A stretch of 64,000 bases of DNA from assembly GCA_030407315.1 (NCBI GenBank), contig JALQPE010000837.1, positions 20,056 through 84,055 of the forward strand. The letters are read 5' to 3'. A program made the translations under genes and the position numbers. Source of the DNA: Asparagopsis taxiformis (Eukaryota; Rhodophyta; Florideophyceae; Bonnemaisoniales; Bonnemaisoniaceae). The notes under the pieces are model-generated. The model made no database searches. It saw only the letters and a list, made by a program, of their open reading frames with translations, and was not told the DNA's origin. How positions within the stretch are numbered: the stretch's first letter is position 1; each line of letters opens with the position of its first letter. Shown here in pieces: positions 23,150 through 32,762 of the stretch.

Positions 23150-23356
23150 GCGTAGGTGGTGTGCTCCGAGCGACAGGTGCTGGCGATGTTGCCCGGCGTG
23201 ACGCAAGGCTTAAATACTGCTGCAGAGTGAGCCCAGAGGTCGCGTATTTCACTTGCGTAGTGAGAAAGCGCGCGCATTTCGTACTGACAAATCAGAAACA
23301 AATCATCGATGATCTATGAACACGTCATGGACTCGAGATGGACTCGTCATGAATAC

Positions 23357-23396
23357 GTAATGAAATAGAACACTAGGTAGTGTTCTATTTCATTAC
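23357..23396. repeat. 40-bp perfect hairpin (19-bp stem, 2-base loop)
   Basis: gtaatgaaatagaacacta, gg, then the exact reverse complement. Confidence 0.95.
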
Positions 23397-23482
23397 AGCT
23401 GGCGTGCAGCTGCACGCTTGTGAGCGGAAACGTGTATTGCAGGCTGAGGAGCCAATGATGAAAAATTAGAAAAAATGACTAG

Positions 23483-23592
23483 TTACTGCAGTAAAAAGTG
23501 ATCTAGGAAGATGCATTTGGTAGATCACTTTTTACTGCAGTAAGAAGTGATCTAGGAAGATGCATTTGGTAGATCAGTTTTTACTGCAGTAA
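23483..23592. repeat. variant cassette palindrome, two overlapping units
   Basis: TTACTGCAGTAAAAAGTGATCTA and its complement flank ggaagatgcatttgg; a second unit shares the middle TTACTGCAGTAA arm. The arm sequence matches the TTACTGCAGTAAAAACTGATCTA arms of the 118-122 bp palindromes at 28.4-58.2 kb, without their AAATTTGGTAATTTTTTGGG outer part. Confidence 0.8.
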
Positions 23593-23888
23593 AAAAATCT
23601 TAATTTGCCTTTAATTTTATTGTGGTACGTTCCGCCCTGAGGAAGCTGGTTCAGGCTTGAGGCAGTTCAAGGAATGGATAAGCTCTGGAAGAAGCATGAA
23701 TGGGGTATAGACGAGGAATTAGAGATGGTTACATAAAATATAACATAGTGTCTGACAGTTTTTGGGACAAGGGACATAAGTATGGCCAATGTCAAGGTGG
23801 ATGTGTGTGACGGAAACGCTACAATATGAGGAAGTTTGTTTACGGGAAGTAATATGGTAGAGAAGCTTATGTACTAGACCCTAGAGTA

Positions 23889-25895
23889 TTATGCAGTCCT
23901 TGGCGGATATCCATCTTCTCTTGCAAAGATAGAGAAGGAACCACCATCCATAAACGAAGGACCTCCATGCGTAATTCCTCCATTCGAAGTGCCTTGCTCC
24001 ACAGAACATAATGAAGGGCTACAATTGTGGAGGAGACCAACCTTACGAACCCCTGAAGTGAGAGGGAGAAACCAGGAGCCGGAATCGGTGTTCGGAGCAA
24101 ACGTAGTGGGGGAGGACTTCTGCTTGATAACTGGAATAACAATAGCGTGTGGTGAAGACAGGTTTTCCTGGTGAGATTCGTGTATGCAAACGTTTCCCGG
24201 TGAAGCAATGTTTCCATCAATAGTCAGGTCAAACACGGTGGTAACAGCCCAAAAAGAAGGCGAACAGGTCTTCTGTAGAATTCTAGAAGACGGGGAAGCT
24301 GAGTAGCAAGCTTGTACTACACAGCCAGAAGCTATTTCTTGTGGCTTTGAAAAGTCCCGAGACGCAGCAGAGGGCGAAGCTGCACAGGCAGGGTGGGCAG
24401 AACTGAGACGTGCTCCCTTGCATGGTTTTCCACGAAGCATGACTGCATCCGAATTCTGCCCACAGGAAAAATCCTGCTGTGGTAATGAAGAGGGAACTCC
24501 TGTCCACGAGTAATATGAATATGGAGAAGAGAAGAATGGTAAAGAAGACCTATTCAAATGTTCGAGAAGAGGTTCTTGACAGAGGTCATGCAGCGTACTA
24601 GCCGGGAGGTTCTCCATGGATTTACAGTGCTCCCGTCCGAATAGAACACGAAGGAGAAACCGTTTAGAACGTTGTCTCTCCACAGATGCTGGAGTAGAAT
24701 TGGAGAAACTTTTCAAAGCAAGATGGAGGCTTCCTTTCCAATAGTTTCCGAGTGCCGCTAACATAGCATCCAACTGTCTGTCAGCACCTCCGGAATGCTC
24801 TAGACCTCGTTTCATTTGTTGATGTGTTGCTTCGAATGATAGCTCAGCTACCTGGCGAGCGTGTCCGAGCAGAGGAACAGTGCGTTCAAATGCCTCAATG
24901 AGACGGTGCAAGTTTGGCTTATTGTCAAGAATCTTCCTTGCCCGGAATCCAGCAGTCTTGTTTTCCATCTCAATGTGGTCATTATCATTCGTTACTATAC
25001 CTTCAGTCTGCATCTTCCGTTTCTTCGAGACCGCTGTGCTCCGCTGTCTGGTAGGAACAGTCTTGAGCAGGTCATCCACTAGAGTAGCATATTCTTTCGA
25101 TAGCTGCTGCAGACGACGGAGACCGTTGTGCGCAGAATTCCCTGTAGCTCTCTGTACTGCCTCAGAACCGTCGATATTTTTTCGTGGTAGGAAGTATGTA
25201 GCTGCAGATATAGAGGACAGGAGACGAACAAGTTCTAGAGACAGATGGCGTTGCTCTTCAGAAGCCTGGAGTGACCTTGAACCGCTACCTTCGGATGACC
25301 TTGTAGTCTGCGATTGGAATTTCAGAGAAGACCTGAAGCAGTGTTCGGCGACGAGGAGAACTGCAAATCTGTCCGAGATTCCCATTGTATGAGTTTCACC
25401 TGCGTTGAAGTTATATATCCTGTTCTGATTTGCGAGGCCCAATACACGGAGGGCATCCACCATGAACCTGTCGGCCAGCCTTCTCACACCATCATTATGC
25501 AAGCTTGAAAAAGCATTGTCCAGAGCATCCTTTGCCAGTCCATGGAGGAGATGGTCAATTCCAACAAACGTCGAACGGTATGGGTCCAGAATAGCAGGCA
25601 CGACAGGGATTCGTAGACCATCGTTTCCGAGTGGTGTCCCGGTTAGAACCAGCCCTTTGGACCTAGCTTCATGAAGTAGTCTTTCAATGAGATGCAATGG
25701 AGTGTCTGTGATATTTTGCACTGTTCTCAAACCCAGATACTTCAAGATGTTTGCAGAACTTTCCGATGACTGAACAGCAGCTGTTCGCTCGGATGTGCGA
25801 AAGTGTGTATCAGAGCTCGAATGTAAACGGGTGTCGTAGCCAAACTGCGAGTTCTTCCCATATTTCCCCCTCTTACAAAGAAACACAAATGGCAT
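23889..25895 (-). CDS. DDE-like transposase, C-terminal part
   Basis: This frame overlaps the previous one by 154 bases in a -1 relation. It continues the same protein from just after the CHLC zinc site with GYDTRLHSSSDTHFRTSERT and LKYLGLRTVQNITDTP. The middle is helical: AILDPYRSTFVGIDHLLHGL, with Asp and His residues in a spacing expected of an RNase H-fold transposase. A later segment reads RAFERTVPLLGHARQ-like text and SFEATHQQMKRG, matching the C-terminal region where TNP2-like enzymes carry the last acidic residue (E in FEATHQ is a candidate). The last ~200 residues are Ser/Pro/Cys-rich with no recognised domain. Either a G-run indel or a 32-base GTAAGA...CAG intron could explain the break near 25,880. 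Confidence 0.55.
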   Translation of the reverse strand: MPFVFLCKRGKYGKNSQFGYDTRLHSSSDTHFRTSERTAAVQSSESSANILKYLGLRTVQNITDTPLHLIERLLHEARSKGLVLTGTPLGNDGLRIPVVPAILDPYRSTFVGIDHLLHGLAKDALDNAFSSLHNDGVRRLADRFMVDALRVLGLANQNRIYNFNAGETHTMGISDRFAVLLVAEHCFRSSLKFQSQTTRSSEGSGSRSLQASEEQRHLSLELVRLLSSISAATYFLPRKNIDGSEAVQRATGNSAHNGLRRLQQLSKEYATLVDDLLKTVPTRQRSTAVSKKRKMQTEGIVTNDNDHIEMENKTAGFRARKILDNKPNLHRLIEAFERTVPLLGHARQVAELSFEATHQQMKRGLEHSGGADRQLDAMLAALGNYWKGSLHLALKSFSNSTPASVERQRSKRFLLRVLFGREHCKSMENLPASTLHDLCQEPLLEHLNRSSLPFFSSPYSYYSWTGVPSSLPQQDFSCGQNSDAVMLRGKPCKGARLSSAHPACAASPSAASRDFSKPQEIASGCVVQACYSASPSSRILQKTCSPSFWAVTTVFDLTIDGNIASPGNVCIHESHQENLSSPHAIVIPVIKQKSSPTTFAPNTDSGSWFLPLTSGVRKVGLLHNCSPSLCSVEQGTSNGGITHGGPSFMDGGSFSIFAREDGYPPRTA

Positions 25896-27937
25896 GGGCA
25901 GTCTGCGTTGTGCCCCATGACATCCAGCACATGAGAACAGGCAGGATAATCCGATACGAAACCAATAAAGTCCAGGAAAATTAGAAATTCATTGCCGTCT
26001 GGATCGACATCACGAAACCCCGACGTACATCCTTGAATAATGTCTCTAGAGATATGTCGAAGGATATGGTTTGTACTAACACCAGGACCTGTGACACCGA
26101 TAACGCGCACAGCAGAACTGTTCCGGCGACAGTCCAGCGGAAGACCCATTGGGAGCATATAGCATCCTCCAGCACTCCCTTTCTTACCAGAGGCTTCATT
26201 GAAGTCATCGCAGTATAAAAGAAATGGATAGACGTAGTATGTGGTACCGCAGCTGAGAACCCCACGGAGATGTGTAGGATGAAAGGGGCTGGGGCTCGTG
26301 CCTGGTTTCAATAACTTGACATTATTGATTGCACGAGTTCCGCCGACAACTTTGTAATGCCCTTCAGAGTTGACGAGAAAGAGCAGTTTTTGTGATGGGC
26401 CTGGCGGTCCGGGAGAGCTGACGACAAGCCCAATGAAGAACTGTATACCACAATTTTGAGTAGGGTTACACTCAGGACTGGGTGATAAAACTGTCAGGTG
26501 ATCACCCGGCCGAGCATATTCCCGGAACGACTCTTTCTGAAGGATGAAGGCGGACCCATATGAATGCGGGGAGACCGAAAGCCTACTATGAAATGTGGCA
26601 CCGGAGTTTATCCATGAAGAAGATGTGATAGCTTTGAACGACTCATGGCTGGAAGATAGTGATTCATGTTGGAAAAGGGAACTGAGAGTAGGATCTAGAG
26701 AAGAGGCGTGCTGCCCTGATGTGACATGCAGTTCCACAATACTACCACGGAAAGCAGAAACGGGAAAGCCGTCTTTTACCGCCTCCGCCCTCATCGTGTA
26801 GTTTTGTCCTTTTAAGGAGTACTCTCTGAATTTTTCTAGCTTCGACTTGCACACGTTACCATGTAAACTTAGTATGTCATCCGAGTCGGAAGCATCCAAT
26901 TGTGTGTTATCACGCCACGCAAGGTCGAATATATGTGGTGCAGTAATGTCTGCTCGTGCATATTCGCTTGGTGGAACGATAAGTACAGGTGCTGATTGAC
27001 TAGCTTTGTTTTGTTCGACCTTGCTTCTTCGTAGAATTGCAGAAGAGGCAACACGAGCTGCACTACGCTCTGCGTTTACAGGGAAGTATACGGTTTCCGA
27101 ACGTAACCATGCGTTGAAGAACAGCCACGGTCTTACCTTCCGCATAATTGTCGAATAATGGGGTAGACTTCGCTGAACGTGTTTGTTCGTGGAACCTTGT
27201 CTAGCGAAATCGAACAACACGCGATCTTCCTGAAGGTTTGCTGCGGTGCATTTCGTCGACCCTGTCAGTTTGGCGACAGCGTACAACGTTGTCCATTCTG
27301 TCATGTAATTGCGAGCTTTGTCTGGATTGGACGTGTTCATGATAAAGGGAGAAGAGATTAGGAGCTTCGCTTCTGCCTCCTCCTGTAGAAACAGGTCGTT
27401 GTCATCCGAATCGGAGTCGTTTGTTGCGGTGACGTTCTCATGATGGTCGGAAGCAGCGGGATGGCACAGTTTAGGAACTGTCGCAGCAGAAGTGACGGGG
27501 TCTCTGCCGGAGGATAGTACAATATCATCGTCGCTAGGAGTAATACAAGCTTTTTGAACTTCTGGAACAATTGTTCCAGAAGTATACTTGAGTATATTGT
27601 TCTGCTGCCCACTAATGGCGTACGTCAAAGGGAGGGTGGTATCCACAGAATTGCTCCCAGGTCTGAAGATATCCTGTGAAGACGAGGAAGGGAGGACTGG
27701 ATCTGGATCTGGGGTCTGCGAATTGGTAGCTATGGGAGCATGGGGAGGGTTCGAAGTGCTACCATACTCTGTTGCCGGGCGAGGATGATGGGTTTCTGGT
27801 GTATTGCAGTCCATTTCCTGAACGGCAAAAGGATTTGAGACTGTTCTGGATGTCGAGCGTCTAGTCCGATTGCGGACAGGGGCTACATAGTTGAAACGGA
27901 GCCTCGGGCCATTCCTAGACTTTCTCGGTCTAGCCAT
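25742..27937 (-). CDS. DDE-like transposase, N-terminal part (Plavaka/TNP2-like)
   Basis: I start at the ATG at 27,937 (MARPRKSRNGPRLRFNYV); the open frame upstream has none. The first ~250 residues are Ser/Thr/Pro-rich and low complexity, likely disordered, with a basic start that could act as a nuclear signal. The C-terminal half has a transposase-like core: TYYVYPFLLYCDDFNEAS, VIGVTGPGVSTNHILRHISRDIIQ, then DFIGFVSDYPACSHVLDVMGHNADCPCHLC. The (G)xxSDYP...H..C..C pattern resembles the zinc-binding middle of Plavaka/CACTA TNP2 transposases. The frame ends just past CHLC because of a one-base shift at about 25,880; the protein continues in the next entry. Family assignment is from memory and distant. 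Confidence 0.6.
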   Translation of the reverse strand: MARPRKSRNGPRLRFNYVAPVRNRTRRSTSRTVSNPFAVQEMDCNTPETHHPRPATEYGSTSNPPHAPIATNSQTPDPDPVLPSSSSQDIFRPGSNSVDTTLPLTYAISGQQNNILKYTSGTIVPEVQKACITPSDDDIVLSSGRDPVTSAATVPKLCHPAASDHHENVTATNDSDSDDNDLFLQEEAEAKLLISSPFIMNTSNPDKARNYMTEWTTLYAVAKLTGSTKCTAANLQEDRVLFDFARQGSTNKHVQRSLPHYSTIMRKVRPWLFFNAWLRSETVYFPVNAERSAARVASSAILRRSKVEQNKASQSAPVLIVPPSEYARADITAPHIFDLAWRDNTQLDASDSDDILSLHGNVCKSKLEKFREYSLKGQNYTMRAEAVKDGFPVSAFRGSIVELHVTSGQHASSLDPTLSSLFQHESLSSSHESFKAITSSSWINSGATFHSRLSVSPHSYGSAFILQKESFREYARPGDHLTVLSPSPECNPTQNCGIQFFIGLVVSSPGPPGPSQKLLFLVNSEGHYKVVGGTRAINNVKLLKPGTSPSPFHPTHLRGVLSCGTTYYVYPFLLYCDDFNEASGKKGSAGGCYMLPMGLPLDCRRNSSAVRVIGVTGPGVSTNHILRHISRDIIQGCTSGFRDVDPDGNEFLIFLDFIGFVSDYPACSHVLDVMGHNADCPCHLCFFVRGGNMGRTRSLATTPVYIRALIHTFAHPSEQLLFSHRKVLQTS
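27558..27583. repeat. 26-bp perfect palindrome inside transposase coding sequence
   Basis: ACTTCTGGAACAA meets its own reverse complement with no loop. Confidence 0.9.
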
Positions 27938-28240
27938 ATCTCGATAACCTGGATTGAGGTAGCACCTAGGTGCAAACAGCTGTTTGGAAGGGAGGGAAAC
28001 GCTGTACGCCTCTATATTATGAGGATACAAATCTCTATAGTCTATCAATCTGTAGAAGAACGAAATTGGAAGGGGAGATCTCAGAGCTGACCGTTACAGT
28101 CGTTGCAGAGAACATGTTCTCTATTTCCATGGAAGCCAGGAAATATTGCAAAGTACTGATGAGTATACATGAAAACTGAAAACTTCAAAGAATGACATAG
28201 TTTTTACCAGAATCGTAATTCATCCTATAGTGTTTACTTA

Positions 28241-28304
28241 GCAAGAAACACTGTCAAGTAGTGAAGGAGATGCCTCTCCTTCACTACTCGACAGTGTTTC
28301 TTGC
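28241..28304. repeat. 64-bp hairpin (30-bp stem, 1 mismatch, 4-base loop)
   Basis: gcaagaaacactgtcaagta...gaaggaga, loop tgcc, then the complement with one mismatch. It lies between the 5' end of the transposase gene and the 28,385 palindrome. Confidence 0.95.
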
Positions 28305-28384
28305 AGCTTCGCAACTGCATACAGAGCACTCAGTGCAAACACTATACTCCATGGAGTGGCACGGAGAAGTTCCAGACTAGTCTA

Positions 28385-28502
28385 AAATTTGGTAATTTTT
28401 TGGGCACAAAAATTACTGCAGTAAAAACTGATCTAGCCAAGTGCACTTTGCTAGATCAGTTTTTACTGCAGTAATTTTTGTGCCCAAAAAATTACCAAAT
28501 TT
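28385..28502. repeat. 118-bp cassette palindrome, intact
   Basis: AAATTTGGTAATTTTTTGGG, CACAAAAATTACTGCAGTAA, AAACTGATCTAGC, centre caagtgcacttt, then the complementary arm back to CCAAATTT. It is essentially perfect; the centre is itself palindromic (GTGCAC). It sits 459 bp upstream of the ParB-like start codon. Confidence 0.95.
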
Positions 28503-28619
28503 CACGCCCCTTCTTGTACTCTCTTCACGACTGTTCATTGGGTACTGATTGATTTGAACGCAACCGGTGAGCCTTTTGGCGCGTGGGCGCGAATTTATTC
28601 GCACCCCTTCAGTTAACCT

Positions 28620-28939
28620 TCCAAACGTTACGTCTACACGATTTCCTGTCACTCTCCTCTGCTACTCATCTACTACTCCTTGTAGTACTCCAGCACCTCA
28701 AAGGCAATTCAGATCGTGCATCTCCCTGCTTCAGCCCAACTCCCCCTGCTTTCCAAGCTTCGCTCTTCGCATCTCTCCCTGCTTCTCCCGCTTTGCATTC
28801 ATCTGTCTCCCTACAGTGACAGTGTCCCATCCCTCTCTCTCTCTCTTCAATCCTTGCTCTCCCGTGCCCTCTCTTTCTCTTCACTCCCTGCCCTTTTCGT
28901 GCCCACTTCACCTCTATACACCGTTCAGAGTTCAAGAGC
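28620..28939 (+). promoter_or_regulatory. pyrimidine-rich leader upstream of the ParB-like gene
   Basis: The 320 bases before the ATG at 28,961 are strongly C/T-rich on the coding strand (tracts such as ctctctctctctc and ccctctctttctcttcactc). Such tracts are common in 5' leaders or promoters of algal genes. I see no TATA box or defined start site. Confidence 0.35.
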
Positions 28940-28960
28940 TTGTTTATCCCACCCACAAAC

Positions 28961-30610
28961 ATGTTTCATCGTCAACGCTCTCGTCTCGCAGCTGCATCTT
29001 CCCGCGCTCCAGCTCGGGAGCTGACAGTCCCTGCGATGCCCCGGGCTGGTAGCACGCTTGCGAACTACGAGTTCCGGCAGATGACACTTCCGATTGCGGA
29101 CATTCATGTCACGGAAGAAACATCGCGCGAGGTTGATGAGTCGCATGTAGATGTGTTGTTTCAGAAGATGGTTCTTGAAGGCTTTCAGACCTCTTCCGTG
29201 GGCTCCGTGACTTTCGTTGGTCTAGCCCACGAGTCCGACGAAGCACGCTTCTACATCGCGGATGGTCTCCATCGTCGTGGCGCTCTTGTCCGAGCCAAAG
29301 CGGAAGGAGTTGAACGTCTGGCTTCTATTGTGGACAGCGTTCCTGTTCAGGAAGCTTTCAGGCCAGATGGACAAGCCATGACGATGGAAGACGTGCTCTA
29401 CCTGAGTCAGCGGCTGAACGAACTGGTGCACACGGTTTTACCGACCACCATCCGCGACCGTATTCATGCTATCATCAGCATATACAACTGCAACTTGAAG
29501 TACGCGAAGGAAGGGGAAAGGAAACTCTCCAGTATGACAGCTTCGCAGCTGTGCAACTGGTTCTTCCAGCGTCACTTCAGTGGCATACTCAGGAAGAGTA
29601 CGGTGACGTCTATCGTCAATGTGGCTCTGAACATGAGACGTTCACCACGCACGTACGAGGCGTACAAGATGGCCTCTGTTAGGAAGGAAAATGAGGTTGG
29701 AATCAGCCTTCTAGTGCTGAAGGACACCGCGTTCACAAAGGCTGAGGACCGTGCCAGTGAGCTGATGGTTAGGTGCATTCACTACCGCTCTGTGAAATTG
29801 CTCCAGTCCTTTGGTCGCATCCCAGGTCTCCAGCTCAGGGTGTATCTCAATTACATCAGAGATTTATACCTGGTAATCCGTGAAGTCGCACCCAAGGTTG
29901 GGATGACTACGGACGAGCTGGCAGACCTGGAGGACCTCGAACCGGATGGAACGGACATGATCCCGACCAGGAAATCCGTGTTCAAGCGCATGGTTCAATA
30001 TGAAGAAGAACCTGTGCCAAAACAGGAGAAGAACCACGAGCGTCGCCGAGAAGATTTCCGAACCGTCATCCTGCAACGTTTCAACATTGCACCGGATCGT
30101 GAGACTCCGCCCCCTCCTCCCGGAGCATCTGGCGATGCAGTGCTTGCCACTGCGGCCAGTCAAGGCGCAAAAGATGTGGGGAAGGAGAGCGAGAAAGCGA
30201 CAGAGAGCGTTCCTGCTCCTGCCCCTGTGGCATCAGCCACTCCTCCGAAGTCACCATCACAGGTGACTCGGCAGGCTCCCTCTCCGACCCAATTCGGGGA
30301 GAATATCATGGAACCTCTCCCCGTTCCCCTTCCCTCACAACCCCTTCCTCAGGACGAAATCAATCCGATGGACATTTCTCCTCCTGACTCCCAAGCCAAA
30401 CCGGACTCAACAGCCCGCGCCCCTTCCCCCTCGAAGCCCAACTCTCCTCCCCCTTCTCCCTCCAAACCCAACTCTCCTCCCCCTCCCCCTTCCCCCTCAC
30501 AACCCGACTCACCCCCCCCGCTCCCCCATGGCCGTCTCCCCACCCACGTCTGCTCCTGTTCCCGACTCTGCTATCGCCACGGAACAGCAGAACCCCGAAA
30601 CCTCGGTTGA
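28961..30610 (+). CDS. ParB/Srx-like domain protein
   Basis: The start is the first ATG (MFHRQRSRLAAASS); the open frame upstream begins with a non-ATG codon. Residues ~35-125 form a ParB/Srx-like fold: LPIADIHV (first strand), ESHVDVLFQKMVLEGFQ helix, VTFVGL, and the signature YIADGLHRRGAL with DGLHR at residues 101-105. ParB-like folds bind nucleotides (CTP/ATP) or act as nuclease-like domains; function here is unknown. A helical region to ~370 follows, with basic segments, then a Ser/Pro/Lys tail with repeated SKPNSPPP. The frame ends just after a run of eight C at ~30,510, and the Pro-rich tail continues in the +1 frame of the next entry. The two frames probably once encoded one protein. 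Confidence 0.7.
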   Translation: MFHRQRSRLAAASSRAPARELTVPAMPRAGSTLANYEFRQMTLPIADIHVTEETSREVDESHVDVLFQKMVLEGFQTSSVGSVTFVGLAHESDEARFYIADGLHRRGALVRAKAEGVERLASIVDSVPVQEAFRPDGQAMTMEDVLYLSQRLNELVHTVLPTTIRDRIHAIISIYNCNLKYAKEGERKLSSMTASQLCNWFFQRHFSGILRKSTVTSIVNVALNMRRSPRTYEAYKMASVRKENEVGISLLVLKDTAFTKAEDRASELMVRCIHYRSVKLLQSFGRIPGLQLRVYLNYIRDLYLVIREVAPKVGMTTDELADLEDLEPDGTDMIPTRKSVFKRMVQYEEEPVPKQEKNHERRREDFRTVILQRFNIAPDRETPPPPPGASGDAVLATAASQGAKDVGKESEKATESVPAPAPVASATPPKSPSQVTRQAPSPTQFGENIMEPLPVPLPSQPLPQDEINPMDISPPDSQAKPDSTARAPSPSKPNSPPPSPSKPNSPPPPPSPSQPDSPPPLPHGRLPTHVCSCSRLCYRHGTAEPRNLG

Positions 30611-32501
30611 AGCTTCTCAACCGCAGGGGGGGGGTGGGGGGACAGTAGTTTCACGCTCTGTGCGCATTCCGCCCGATGAAACTACGCCACGCCCCTTTCC
30701 CTGCTCGCTTGGATCACACTGTCGCTTCCCCGGCTATGCCGCTGTGCACAAATGCACAGCGTGCAACATTCAGCCAGTACACAACCTGTGCGACTATCCT
30801 CGAGTATATCACCTCATCCCCATCAAGTACCTCAACAACGGTGAGCGAGACATGGTGTTCGTCTGCTCCCGTGAGTGCTACGATGGCCGTCAACCGGATG
30901 ACCCCCCTTCTTGGACCCCTCCTGCAGGGGTCACGTTACAAGAAGCGTGGGAAGGTGATGCGTACAATCCTTTCGAAAAGGACGCGTCCTCTACCGAGTC
31001 TGCTGAAGAAAAGGAGAAACAGACCGGTGAGGCTCCGCGGAGTACGATGGGAGGGAAGGCGCCCATATCCCGGGAACCAGCCAAGAAAACTGCCTCTGGA
31101 ACACCGCGGCGGGGAGAAAAGAGGAGGAGAGAGCCGACCACTCCTCCTCCGACTCGGATGACTCGGTCCAAGACCAGAAGTGCCGCTATCGCAGAGCAAC
31201 TCATCGCTCTCGGTAGCCCGTCTTCTCCCCCTGTCTCCCTTCCGCTTCCTGCACAGCCACCCTCATCTGGCGAAAAGGAGCGTGAAGGTGAGATAGAAGA
31301 CGGCGAAACCCCTACAAAGACGAAGGTGACTTCCAAGGGGTTTCGGGTACACAGGTATGAGGACGAGCAGCCACCGCCACCTTCCTTTCTCACGGAGCAG
31401 ACCACGCTTGCCCAAGCTGCTACGTTCGTGCGTTCAATTTCGGGTCTGCTCCACCCTGAACACCGCTCTGGGTTCATCATGACGAGTGGGGAGGTGGAGG
31501 AGATCAGGGAGGATATCAACTCCGCGGCTGGTGGTACATCCGAGGAGAGGATTGTTTATTGGGAGCGGGCAAGGGCTAGTATTGATTTCGATGGATACAT
31601 CATCCTCGAAGACATACTAGGAGCTTCCGATGTACGGTCTGCAATCCACGAACTGCTCTCTGGGTTTGCCCAAAAGTTCGATGACAATGTGGAAGGGGCG
31701 TGGGGCACGATTCTGAACTCCGGTTCAGCTGCCCAGGATGCCCGGGGTGGCGCGTCTCGCCAGCGGTACATGACCCCCCGCTCGGCTGTCATTGAAGACC
31801 TCGACGGGGAGGAATCCATGTCGCTGGCTCATGACAAGGTTTCCGTGGATGTCATCCTCGCAATTATAGCGGAAATGTTGCACTTGGAGGATTCCGTTTC
31901 ATCTTTGAACGGATTCAAGAAAGGCTCCAAGCTGCGCTTTGGGAGGACAGGACTTCGGATGCTCCTGACGGGTTCCAACTGTACTCGTCAGATCCCGCAT
32001 CTCGACTTCACGTACCCAGGACCGCCACGCGAGGAACCGAACCGCTATTGTGGGACCCCTGCACCAGACCCAGACTATTCTTTCATAGCTACTGGTGCAG
32101 TTGGGTCCCCAATTCTGGTACGACCGCGGAATCATGCCTTCCTCAACGCCCCTCGTGATGCCTTCCTGGCCGTCTGGCCCCATCTCCATCCAAAATTGGT
32201 TTGGATTCCACCCTTCTCTGTTCTCGTGACTCGTGGTGACGTAGAGCACGCTGGTGCGGGATGGCAGGATTACGACTTCGTGAAGGACAAAATTTCTAAG
32301 ACTGGAGTACAATACGGTCATCACATTCGAGTCCATAGCATGGCTGTACGTGATTCTTCCGAGCTAGTCAATGATCTTGTCTACGCACCGGTGCAGAGTG
32401 ACGACCCCAATCGTCTGCCGAAACCTTACGAGTTCGCACACGACTTTGAGTCGGACGATGAGGTATCGGATAGTAGTGAAGATTACATCACAGTTGAGTA
32501 G
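30528..32501 (+). CDS. zinc-finger 2OG-Fe(II) oxygenase-like protein
   Basis: The frame can start at its own ATG (30,528) or continue the ParB frame after a C-run shift. Residues ~55-125 carry a treble-clef-like zinc site: CSLGSHC, HKCTACNIQPVHNLC, VFVCSREC. A basic, disordered stretch follows (KRRREPTTPPPTRMTRSKTR, a likely nuclear signal). Residues ~345-610 resemble a 2OG-Fe(II) dioxygenase. DFDGYIILEDIL is the start typical of this group. QIPHLDF is the HxD iron motif (H491, D493), GDVEHAGAGW holds the distal His (H574), and YGHHIRV holds the co-substrate Arg (R601). Such enzymes hydroxylate or demethylate nucleic-acid bases, histones or other proteins; the substrate is not evident. Next to a ParB-like domain and cassettes with DNA methyltransferases, a base-modification role is plausible but inferred. 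Confidence 0.6.
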   Translation: MAVSPPTSAPVPDSAIATEQQNPETSVEASQPQGGGGGTVVSRSVRIPPDETTPRPFPCSLGSHCRFPGYAAVHKCTACNIQPVHNLCDYPRVYHLIPIKYLNNGERDMVFVCSRECYDGRQPDDPPSWTPPAGVTLQEAWEGDAYNPFEKDASSTESAEEKEKQTGEAPRSTMGGKAPISREPAKKTASGTPRRGEKRRREPTTPPPTRMTRSKTRSAAIAEQLIALGSPSSPPVSLPLPAQPPSSGEKEREGEIEDGETPTKTKVTSKGFRVHRYEDEQPPPPSFLTEQTTLAQAATFVRSISGLLHPEHRSGFIMTSGEVEEIREDINSAAGGTSEERIVYWERARASIDFDGYIILEDILGASDVRSAIHELLSGFAQKFDDNVEGAWGTILNSGSAAQDARGGASRQRYMTPRSAVIEDLDGEESMSLAHDKVSVDVILAIIAEMLHLEDSVSSLNGFKKGSKLRFGRTGLRMLLTGSNCTRQIPHLDFTYPGPPREEPNRYCGTPAPDPDYSFIATGAVGSPILVRPRNHAFLNAPRDAFLAVWPHLHPKLVWIPPFSVLVTRGDVEHAGAGWQDYDFVKDKISKTGVQYGHHIRVHSMAVRDSSELVNDLVYAPVQSDDPNRLPKPYEFAHDFESDDEVSDSSEDYITVE

Positions 32502-32509
32502 GTGGGATT

Positions 32510-32762
32510 TCACCTATAGGTTGCTCTCAACTAAAGTTTCTATTGTTTTCTTAATGTTCCCCCATTGCTTCACCTGTAGCATAGTATACTATATACTAAC
32601 AGTATACTCTTCCCCATTGCTTACTGACAACTTGTGACATTCTGTGATCTACGATATTGTTTTCCTCTCAACCCAGACTAACGAGTGCGTATCCATGAGC
32701 TAAGAGCGCTCCCGACCTCAGCAGTACCTCTACTTTGTCTTTTCCAGCTGCTATTCAGGTCC
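32510..32762. other. short intergenic segment
   Basis: Likely 3' untranslated sequence of the oxygenase gene (stop at 32,499-32,501); no other signal. Confidence 0.4.

Noticed and set aside
30890..31519. 209-codon minus-strand frame
   Set aside because: Antisense shadow of the oxygenase gene; no family features.
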